Assembly: GCA_947044365.1 (NCBI GenBank)
Contig: OX345639.1
Coordinates: 5,459,444 to 5,523,443, forward strand
Length of the DNA: 64,000 nt
Direction: 5' to 3'
From: Petrosia ficiformis
Taxonomy: Eukaryota > Porifera > Demospongiae > Haplosclerida > Petrosiidae
Made by a program: the position numbers and the translations under genes. Shown here one piece after another: positions 22,691-42,280 of this stretch. How positions within the stretch are numbered: position 1 is the stretch's first letter; each line of letters begins with the position of its first letter. Below the pieces are notes generated by a model. That model saw nothing but the letters and a program-made list of their open reading frames with translations, searched no databases and was not told the DNA's origin.

Positions 22691-23880
22691 CAATATCGCT
22701 TTTATGTTGACATGATATCGATATTTCCTCCAGCCTCCAGCCTCCACCCATTAGTAATGACAATAATATAATTATCATAAATTAATTGATGTAATAGTGA
22801 TAATTAGCATCAAAAACTATTTCTTGATTTCTGCTATTGTATTTGGTAGTGAAGCACTTAGTGTTTCAGGAAGATACAGACACAGGACACTGGTAACGAT
22901 ACCTATCACACCCATAATAAGCATTGGTAGACTAGGTGCACTTGAATCCTATACAGAAGAATATTAACACACTGGTTACTACTAGAGCATAACACTTACC
23001 AACAGAATCACAAGAGGAGAAATAATACCACCAAACCGAGCAGCGACATTTGCTATACCCATTCCAAGAGACCTTTACAAAAATAATTGTAAATATAAAT
23101 AATGATTATATGTTCATACTAACCTGACATCAGTAGGTAGAAGTTCTGGAGTGTATGTATAAATTACTGAGAATGAAGCAGCTATTGAAAACTTTCCTAA
23201 CAATAGTAGAAGTAGCTTTAGTGTGCCAGATGAATCAACTGAATGAACAAAAATGTATAATTTTATTTTTGATTTCTCCATTTCATAAATATTGTATTGA
23301 AACTACTATTGATATACAACATACTATTCAATATTTGTACACAAGCACATGCTATGCAAGCACCACCGCCAAGAGTTAAGAATCCAAAGTTACTCCACTT
23401 TCTACCAATTCTATACAAAACATGAAAATACTGTATAATAAATATAATATTCTACAGCATTTGAAAACACTAACTTCTCCAAAGTGATCAGTGCAAGAAT
23501 GTTTGATGGTATTTCCACTAATCCAGACAGTGTGAAGCCAATATACAGATTACTGGTGAAGTTACCAACCCCAAGAGAGAGTCCATAATAAATTAAACAG
23601 TTTGTAAACCTGGAAGAAAATAGGTTGTACAGTAATCTTAGTACTTCATTATTCATTTAAGTGTGTGGTTAGTGAGTAATCTATGATAAACCATTCATAT
23701 GCAGTATTGAAGCTGTTTTAGTAACCTGTGTAATATACCCCCTATCAGTTACTAAAGTAAAAGAAGAATTTATTGTATTTTGAAAACAAGTATTACGATG
23801 CAGTTTTTCACTATTACAAAATACTAGAGAGATAATCCACAATTTACTGCCAAATAAATTTCATTATAAAACAAGTGGTA

Positions 23881-24055
23881 CAGTGAAACCCTTCTACTGA
23901 GGAAGTCCTGAAATGAGGACGCCACTGTATTTAGGACACTTACAAATGTCCCAAACTGTGCTTTATAATATAAATTCACCATGAATTGAGGATACTCGTG
24001 TAATCAGGAGACGTGAATTTGTCCCAAGTGTTTCCAGAATAGAGGGGTTCCACTG
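23881..24055. mobile_element. pogo/Tc1-mariner-like MITE in intron 3 of copy B
   Basis: This 175-bp element starts CAGTGAAACCCTTCTA and ends GGGGTTCCACTG, giving inverted ends. It is flanked by TA dinucleotides (23879-23880 and 24056-24057). Copies A and C carry the empty site CAAGTGGTATTCAC with a single TA (about 20396-20409 and 27440-27453). TA target duplication and CAGTG ends fit the pogo branch of Tc1/mariner. Confidence 0.92.
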
Positions 24056-25169
24056 TATTCACTTACCAGGCCAACATGAGTAACAAAGTTCTATTCCTCA
24101 TAACTCTGTGTTTCATTAGATCAATAACTCCAACAGATATAGATTTACTTTTCACTGGACCCTTCAATGTGAAATCTGGAGGTAATGACTGGCCATTTGT
24201 TTTAGCTATATTGATCAGTGCTTTCCTAGCTTCTATCTCTCTTCCATTCACTAGTAACCATCGAGGAGATTCCGGTATATAACTAGAAAATTAAAAGTTT
24301 CAATTACTTACTAGTATGGATTATAAACTAATTATTATTAAATGACAACTCACTTATAGAACAATATAACAGCTAAAGTCAAAACAGCACTGAGGATAAC
24401 AACTCCTCTCCAATGATGAATCAAGTAAGCAGCCAAAGATAAGAAAGAAAACCCAATTCCAAATGCAATAGCACTTACAGAAACTAACAAACTTCGCTGC
24501 TTTGGTCCGATAACTTCACACACTAAAACATATGCACTCAATCCACCAGCAACAAAGAAACCAACAAGTAAACGACATATTGCAAACACATAGTAACTAG
24601 GTGATAGTGCTGTGAGAATCTGTACACCAGTAAGAGCAATGAGGTACCCCTCCCTATTGAATCCGCTAATGATCCTAAAATATAAGAACCTAAAAGAAAC
24701 CCGACAAAGAATCCACTTTGTGTGAGACTGATCTTGTAAGCTTCATCACATATTAGAACCCACTGCAGAGTTTAATAATAATCATAATAATATTTTTATC
24801 CTGTGTCTACAGTCCCAGCAATGACACTAGATATTTCTCTCCTGTAGTGCTGTTAGCAATGTTCATGTGATTCTTTATCCTAGAGCTAATGGTTATCATC
24901 TATGGTCTGGGTTAAATCAGTTCAAAATAACCATTGTGGGCTCATTTGTCATTATTAACCAGTTCCTATAAGTAGAGCTCATTTATGGTAATAGTATTAT
25001 GTATAATTAAGCCAATGTTAAAACTCCATTTATTACTTCCTGTGTTAAGAAAATAATTTAGTTGTCACCTGTGATTTAATGTATTTATCAGTTTATTCTT
25101 ACCTTTCATTTGAGGTGTATATAACACCTTACCACCTGTATGCTAGCAGGACTTATTCATCACCTTTTA

Positions 25170-25176
25170 TATAATT

Positions 25177-25210
<34 letters not shown>
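25170..25210. repeat. (TA)n microsatellite in intron 1 of copy B
   Basis: A run of alternating TA about 40 bp long lies inside the long first intron. No other function is seen. Confidence 0.8.
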
Positions 25211-25213
<3 letters not shown>

Positions 25214-25583
25214 TTTTGTCTCTTGAGTTCAGTTGTTGGATATTTGAATATTTGTAAAAGCAAAGGGAAGTTGACTCACTTATGATGTCACAATAAGTAT
25301 ATTCATTATTAATAAGACTTCAAAAAAAAAAATCCCATTGGTGAGACTGTAGACATAGCCATATATTGAAATATTACAATCAAATATCACAACACTTATT
25401 AAAATCTAGCCTATATTTGATACCCTTTTCCCCCAGGTAATATTTAATCTTTGCAACAACTTTTATCACACCTTCCAGAATATACACATGCGGGAAAATG
25501 CATACTTTTTGTGTGTGAACGTGCAAATATGTCAGAATGTGTCACATCCAATGCACAAGTTGACATGTCAGTGTATATACCAG

Positions 25584-25791
25584 AGTTTTTGATGTGTTTT
25601 GAAGCATGGGCAAAATTGGCTCAACAATGGTTAATGTTGGAATACATCTTGAGCCAATTAACTAAGACCTAATGTTGTTAGTAACAATACAATCATAATT
25701 AACTGCACCATCTGGCCCAAAGAAAGAGCTGTACAGTCCCAAATAAGAAGCTCTTCGGGGCAATAATGAGTCATATGAGCTTATAAAAACT
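25584..25791 (-). mobile_element. GTTTTTGATAAG MITE in intron 1 of copy B
   Basis: This is the minus-strand copy of the family at 9694-9909. The left end here is GTTTTTGATGTG and the right end is AGCTTATAAAAAC. Internal blocks GAGCCAATT, CACCATCTGGCCC and CCAAATAAGAAGCTC are conserved. The partly deleted counterpart in copy A shows it inserted before copies A and B split. Confidence 0.8.
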
Positions 25792-26376
25792 ATGCCATGT
25801 AGATACGTAAACATAATGTATATATATACCTCTTGTGTTATTGAATAAAATCTGTCTTTATAGACTGGTTTGCAGCTGCCATTGTGTTCTTCATATAATG
25901 AGCACTTCTTGTCTTCTGCAATAGTCTTGTTATTGAGTGTAGTGAAGTTAGCAGACTCCTCAGAGCAAATCCACTCTGGTGATAATCCTATGAATGTAAT
26001 TACCAGTACATGAAATGCTGCTACAATATGATAAGTTACTACAAAGAGAAATAGACGTTTTTGAAAGAAACCAAAATTATCTGCCCTCTGGAGTGCATCA
26101 TCCAAATACATCTCTTCTCCATCTTCCTCATTACTGCTAGGATATTTCCTTAACTGAAGTTCAATCACATCCTCATTTTCAGAACCACTAGATATATGAT
26201 GTTCCACTTCCAAAGACTCCATCAATACTGTTTATTATCACCCAGTAGTAATGAAACTGAATAATTATCATAAATAATAATAATATTTTAATATAATAAT
26301 TATTTTAATAATAATTATAATAATAATTATAGTTGACTGTCATGATGTAATTATTTTAGTATGAAAAATTAAAGAA

Positions 26377-28627
26377 CTATTTCTCGATTTCCGCTATTGT
26401 ATTTGGTAGTGAAGCATTTAGTGTTTCAGGAAGATACAGACACAGGACACTGGTAACGATACCTATCACACCCATAATAAGCATTGGTAGACCAGGTGCA
26501 CTTGAATCCTACAGAAGAATATTAACACACTGCTTACTACTAGAGCATAACACTTACCAACAGAATCACAAGAGGAGAAATAATACCACCAAACCGAGCA
26601 GCGACATTTGCTATACCCATTCCAAGAGTCCTTTACAAAAATAATTGTAAATATAAATAGTTATTGTATGTTCATACTAACCTGACATCAGTAGGTAGAA
26701 GTTCTGGAGTGTATGTATAAATTACTGAGAATGAAGCAGCTATTGAAAACTTTCCTAACAATAGTAGAAGTAGCTTTAGTGTGCCAGATGAATCAACTGA
26801 ATGAACAAAAATGTATAATTTTATTTTTGATTTCTCCATTTCATAAATATTGTATTGAAACTACTATTGATATACAACATACTATTCAATATTTGTACAC
26901 AAGCACATGCTATGCAAGCACCACCGCCAAGAGTTAAGAATCCAAAGTTACTCCACTTTCTACCAATTCTACATAAAACATGAAAATATTGTATAATATT
27001 TGACAGCATTTCAAAACACTGACTTCTCCAAAGTGATCAGTGCAAGAATGTTTGATGGTATTTCCACTAATCCAGACAGTGTGAAGCCAATATACAGATT
27101 ACTGGTGAAGTTACCAACCCCAAGAGAGAGTCCATAATAAACTAAACAGTTTGTAAACCTGGAAGAAAATAGGTTGTATTATAATCTTAGTATATACTCA
27201 TTATTCATGAATAGTTTTAAGTGTGTGGTTAGTATCTATGTGTATATGGATAAACCATTCATAAGATGTTTTAGTAACCTGTGTAATATACCCCCTACCA
27301 GTTACTAAAGTAAAAGAAGAATTTATTGTACTTTGAAAACAAGTATTACGATGCAGTTTGTCACTTCAGTGTACCTACTTATTACAAAATCCTGAAGAGA
27401 ATATGCACAGTTCACTAGCAAATTAATTTCATGATAAAACAAGTGGTATTCACTAACCAGGCCAACATGAGTAACAAAGTTCTATTCCTCATAACTCTGT
27501 GTTTCATTAGATCAATAACTCCAACAGATATAGATTTACTTTTCACTGGACCCTTCAATGTGAAATCTGGAGGTAATGACTGGCCATTTGTTTTAGCTAT
27601 ATTCATAAGTGCTTTCCTAGCATCTATCTCTCTTCCATTCACTAATAACCATCGAGGAGATTCCGGTATATAACTAGAAAATTAAAAGTCTCCTAGTATT
27701 AATTATTATTAAATGACAACTCACTTATAGAACAATATAACAGCTAAAGTCAAAACAGCACTGAGGATAACAACTCCTCTCCAATGATGAATCAAATAGG
27801 CAGCCAAAGATAAGAAAGAAAACCCAATTCCAAATGCAATAGCAGTTGCAGAAGCTAATAAACTTCGTTGCTTTGGTCCGATAACTTCACACACTAAAAC
27901 ATATGCACTCAATCCACCAGCAACAAAGAAACCAACAAGTAAACGACATATTGCAAACACATAGTAACTAGGTGATAGTGCTGTGAGAATCTGTACACCA
28001 GTAAGAGCAATGAGGTACCCAATGACAACCTTTCTCCTCCCTATTGAATCTGCTAATGATCCTAAAATATAAGAACCTAAAAGAAACCCGACAAAGAATC
28101 CACTTTGTGTGAGACTGATCTTGTAAGCTTCATCACATATTAGATCCCACTGTGGACAATAATATTTAATAATAAATATTATTATTCAAATAAATTGTAC
28201 AAGTCTATTTCAGTCAGTGTTTGTATACATCTACCTCTTGTGTTAGTGAGTAAAATCTGTCCTTATAATCTGGTGTACAAGTAATATCCTCTTTTTCATA
28301 TAATTGACACATATCATCCTCTATTCCAGTGGAGTTAACTTCACTGGCGTTAAATTCGGAACAAGTCCATTCAGGCACGAGACCTATGAATGATATTGCC
28401 ATTATGTGAAATACTGCTACAGGCTGATACAACAATACCAACACGAAAAGACGTATTTGAAATAACCCAAACAGTCCAGCTTTCTGAAAAGCATCATCAA
28501 AGCCAATTTTTACACATTCTTGATCACTGCTGCTAGACCTTCTTCTCGGCTGTAGCTCTATCACATCATTGTTCTCGTCCTCATACTCACTCTTGGAACT
28601 AAGGAAAGGGCGATGTTCTATTTCCAT
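26377..28627 (-). CDS. SLC22-like organic ion transporter, array copy C
   Basis: Exons in transcript order: 28235-28627, 27725-28149, 27458-27673, 27024-27158, 26883-26968, 26682-26796, 26558-26630, 26377-26508. The joined frame is 1575 bp (524 residues) without a stop. Exons 2-8 and several introns are almost identical to copies A and B and carry [33 protein letters not shown] and PELLPTDVR. Exon 1 is very different: its N-terminus (Ser/Arg-rich), TM1 and extracellular loop share only scattered residues with copies A and B (such as FIGL.PEW.CSE and the YKDRFYS.TQE end). This mosaic structure suggests gene conversion or unequal crossing-over in intron 1. It is the first gene of the array in transcription order. 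The substrate is unknown. Confidence 0.88.
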
Positions 28628-28937
28628 TCTTTCAGTCTAGCACTAACAATACACACCTAAAGGGCAATCTCGTCTCAGACTGGGACTTGGCGAGTCTCGG
28701 AATGAGGCTATTAAATTGTAAGTACATTAATTTTACGCACGGGCGCGGGCGTCGTTATAATGAACTGGAACTCCGCCTGCAGAGCTCGAGACTTGATTAT
28801 TAATTAATTAAGTGGTGTTGATGGACAATATTATTATAGTGTCTATTTATAATTACAGTAACACTCCACTCCACATATGCAGGTGAGGGTTAAAAATTAA
28901 AGAAATGTTCAACAATACAATGTAGATTCCAGTTAAT
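28628..28937. promoter_or_regulatory. Spacer between copy C start and upstream transporter stop
   Basis: About 310 bp contain the likely promoter of copy C, including a GC-rich island around 28735-28790 (GCGCGGGCG) that stands out from the AT-rich surroundings. No TATA box can be placed with confidence. TTAATTAATTAA lies at about 28800. Confidence 0.4.
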
Positions 28938-31900
28938 TTATTGAATATCATTAATTGTATGAAGTAATGGTACATTTAGTGTTTCAGGAAGTGAGAGAGA
29001 TAGGTAACTAGCTACTCCTGCAATTAATCCCATCACTAGCAATGAAAGTCCAGCTGTTATAAGGTCCTTTAATTAGAAAAATAATTATATTGTAAGTTGT
29101 AGGTATAATAATTATCGAGTACTGCTATCATCATTAATTGCATTTATTATACATGTGCATTAGTAATGATTACTGGTCACCACAAAGCAATCATAGGGAT
29201 ATTTTCCTGCATAATGTAGTTTTATCATGATTTATCTTTATTCATACCTAAACGGCATTCATTAGACACAACACCAGTGGTAAAAGTAAATCAACTGCAG
29301 AACAAAGACTTAAGAAAGTAATGCCAAAGATTTCAGTTTATATGCCCACACAAACATCTTGATAAACTCCTGTGTTCTTGCTGTTATTAAGTAAATCTTC
29401 CAGTCTTAGTAATACAAAACATTGTTTCTATAAGCTTAGAGGATTCACTATGGGTCATATCTGGTAACTAATGCAATGTGCTAATCCATTTACTGCGGGT
29501 TACAAAAGGGTAGCAAGGTGACTTCCAATAGACAAATTAAAATTATCTGGTGTGTATAAAACATGATACTTACAAGTAGAATCACCAGAGGAGCCAGAAT
29601 ACCACCTGCTCGAGCAGCTACATTACATATACCCATTGCTAGATTCCTGACAATGTAGAGAAGATATATAACATTATATATAAATATAATAATATAGTAT
29701 TTGTAACATGTTTTCACGTGTAGATGAAACAAAACAAAAAGAGAATGTTGACATTACAGAGACGGTATAAGGAAGTATAGACTTACATGTGTAATAATTA
29801 GTACAATACTTAATTAAAGATCTCACCTAACATCTGTTGGAAATATTTCTGGAGTGTATACAAATATAGCATCAAATGATGCTGATATGGCAAATTTCCC
29901 AGCTAGTGCCAGTATCATTATTAGATAATAACCATCAACTAAAATGAATCATGGGAATATACTATACACACACAGGGATAATTTATATATTACATACCAT
30001 TCCCAAATTGTAATAAAGCACATGTGATAGTTGACAAACAAGCACAAAATAAAAATCCAACATTGGTCCATTTCCTTCCAAGTCTGCAAAATTATACATG
30101 GAACAGAGTAATGGTGAGTCTGTACACAAACCTTTCTAGAAACACCAATGCAGCTACATGAGATGGAATTTCCACAAGACCTGATAAAGAGAAGCTCACA
30201 TAGATATTGTCACTAAGACTACCAACACCTAGTGACAAACTGTAATATACCATACAATTTGTAAACCTGTAGAAGAAAAGTGAATTAATTTTTAGAAACT
30301 CTGTTCAAAAATATTAGGCCATGATAAATTCATACCAAAGATTTGATATAACTGGACATAATACGATTACGTAAGGACCAAAAAATGATTTGTATTTAAA
30401 TAGTTTTCTTTCATTAAGTAATTATACTTTACTTTGGGTTGTGATACCATCTGTTGCAGGTGTTTATTACTTGTTATTCCCACCTTGCTCTTAGGAGCTT
30501 TCATCTTTATTATATATCATAATTATAGTAAATATTGATGGTATATAGTAAATATTGAGGGTTTGCTGTATATTGAGGAATTAAATTTTTGCACATGATT
30601 TTTTACAATTCCATTTTAATTTAACACTGGAAGTACTCAGTAGTGGAAGTTGAGAAATGAGAAATGGAGACTAATACTTCTTGTTGGACACATTCTAAGG
30701 AAGATATTACATTTAAAATGCACATGTGCATTCGTGAACTAATCGACAAATTTTAATGTGACGGCTTGAACCCAAAACCGCCAAATAAAAACACCTTCAA
30801 TATTTCCACGTATACAGTATGTGTTAATGCAGAATATTACATGTCATTAACATTTGATTTTTAAATTAGATGTGTAAGTATAAATAGACTGCACTTTATT
30901 GTTATTTTGAGTATAATGAGTCCCAGCTTGTCATAATTCAAGTGAGTCACATATTCTCACCAGAGAAACATAAGTATCAAAATCCTGAATTTCAATATTT
31001 TGTGACTTAATAGTTCCATTAATCCAGCCGAGGTTCCCTCGTTATCAACTGCTACTTTCAAAACAAAATCAGTTGGTAATGAATTACCATTAGTTTTAGC
31101 TATACTCATTAGCACTCTCTTGGCTTCTGAATCATTCCCAGTCACTAATAGCCATCGAGGAGATTCAGGTATGTATCTACAGAGACAAGAATATCATAAA
31201 CTATACTGATAAATTCCTATCTCAATAAGAAATAGCTAGATTATTATATATATCAGACAGCAATCATTGTAAAATAAATTTTAGTTCATTATATATAGAA
31301 TAGCTGACTACCTAATGAAATATTTGGTTTTTCTTTTCTACTATTACATTAAATCCAGGATGTATTGAGCAATACTGAATTAACAAGCCTTCTGGGCCCC
31401 AGAAGCAACCTCAAATTTAAAACTTTTCTTATCCCCACACCCCAGGAGCAGTATGCCCTTTCCAACAAAAAAATCCTGTATGAGGCCGTGATGGACCTCA
31501 TTGTTGTCTGGAGACATGACATCTTGATAGTACATGTATCACATGTGTGTTTTGGTATAATGAGTCACAACATCACTCGCCTGTACATTAAGAGTATTGG
31601 CAATACTAAAACAGAAGAGACAATACTGAGTGTTTTCCAATGACTAGTGACATAAGATACAAGAGACAAAAGTATAAAAGATAGTGCAAATGAAGTAGCA
31701 ACCATCACCGATAACCAGCTACGATAACTTGGTCCAATCACTTCACATACTAAAATATAAAAACTGAGCCATCCAGCAATCAAAAATCCGGTCAAGACTC
31801 GACAAAGAGAAAAAATGTTAATTGAAGGAGAAAATGTAACCAATACTCCAATAATTACTAAACATGATAGACACCCAATGATGATCTTCTTCCTTCCGAA

Positions 31901-32315
31901 ACGATCAGCTAGCTGTCCAAGTATGTAGGATCCAATCAGAAATCCAAGAAATACTCCACTTTGCGATAAACTGACCAAAGCAGCACTATCACAGATCAAC
32001 TCCCACTAGAAAGAATATAAATACATACTCTCTTCTTCCATCAATAGTTACATCACTCACCTCGTGTACTATTGTGTGGAAACCCTTTTGGTCATAAACA
32101 GGTGTACAGTTGTTCTTTGAATATAACTCACATTTTCTTTCACTACTCATTTTAGAATGATTACCTGAGCAATGCCACTCTGGTGTCATACCAACAAATG
32201 TAATAAACAATAAAAAAAAACAAGAAGGTGTTTGTAGGAGACATATTAAGGCAAACAAGTGTTTCTGTACACGACCAAAGTTCCCAGCTTTCTTCAACAC
32301 TTCATCAATGTCCAT
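28938..32315 (-). CDS. SLC22-like organic ion transporter, divergent copy D
   Basis: Exons in transcript order: 32061-32315, 31581-32005, 30961-31176, 30132-30266, 29998-30083, 29827-29938, 29574-29646, 28938-29066. The join is 1431 bp (476 residues). The intron positions and phases match copies A-C exactly, but the protein is clearly diverged and its N-terminus is shorter. Motifs: [46 protein letters not shown]. Exon 2 appears to end at a GC donor (CAG|GCGAGT) rather than GT; the exon length (425 bp) matches its paralogues, which supports this. ATG 32315 is the first in-frame ATG. The gene is head-to-head with PP4R3, with 300 bp between start codons, so a shared promoter region is likely. 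Confidence 0.88.
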
Positions 32316-32615
32316 AATGCAATTCGCAAACACGTTGAGTAGGTGGGGCCTTAATTAATCACGTGCACAACATTTTAACAAAATGGCGGCATGAGGTAAA
32401 GTTACTCTTAATCTTCATCACCTTTTGCATGTTTCACTACAATATAAATGTGGTACATTTTTTTCAAATTATAACACTTCTTTCTCCATTTCTTCACAGA
32501 TGGAATTCTAATGTAGGAGTTAATTATCAATTTCTTTCTTTGAGGTTTTGGAAACTCAATCAGGCAAACATTTTATTAAGCAACCGAATTTATGAATATT
32601 TCTACAAACTCGGAT
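32316..32615. promoter_or_regulatory. Bidirectional promoter between SLC22 copy D and PP4R3
   Basis: The 300 bp between the two divergent start codons contain an E-box CACGTG at about 32361 and AAAATGGCGGC at about 32380, which matches the YY1-type motif common at animal housekeeping promoters. A possible 5'-UTR intron of PP4R3 runs from GAG|GTAAAG (about 32396) to TTCACAG (about 32500). These are motif matches only. Confidence 0.5.
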
Positions 32616-42051
<9,436 letters not shown>

Positions 42052-42280
42052 ACACATGAACACTTCTTTATATTCAAAAAGTTTTACACTCTGCAGAAAT
42101 TTGTCCAATAAAAAATTAATTTTGCTCTTAGATATGGTACTAACGAATTAGACATGGTGGAAATTGGATTATAGTCATTATACAAGTTTGGTTACATTTG
42201 CTTCTATTTTGCCATAGACTACGTAGTCTACCGATCGATCATATATTGAGCCTGGGTGTGGCTTAAGTCTACGTACGTAG
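42052..42280. other. Short spacer between PP4R3 and SLC22 copy E
   Basis: About 230 bp separate two same-strand genes. They contain the PP4R3 poly(A) signal AATAAA (42108-42113) and a stretch rich in ACGTAG/CTACGT motifs (about 42218-42285) just before the next start codon. No other gene is seen. Confidence 0.6.

Larger units (their letters stand above)
22817..26222 (-). pseudogene. SLC22-like transporter, array copy B, frameshifted in exon 2
   Basis: Exons in transcript order: 25830-26222, 24354-24762, 24067-24282, 23475-23609, 23325-23410, 23124-23238, 23000-23072, 22817-22948. All splice sites are intact. Exon 2 lacks 16 bp at about 24649 compared with copies A and C (GAGGTACCC joined directly to CTCCC). 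This removes the RRKVVIG part of the conserved cytosolic motif and shifts the frame to a stop at 24538-24540. Apart from that the gene is almost identical to copy A. Intron 1 is about 1.07 kb and contains a MITE; intron 3 contains a pogo-like MITE. Only 127 bp separate its stop codon from the start codon of copy A. It could be a recent pseudogene, a null allele, or a donor of exon 1 to chimeric transcripts. Confidence 0.85.
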
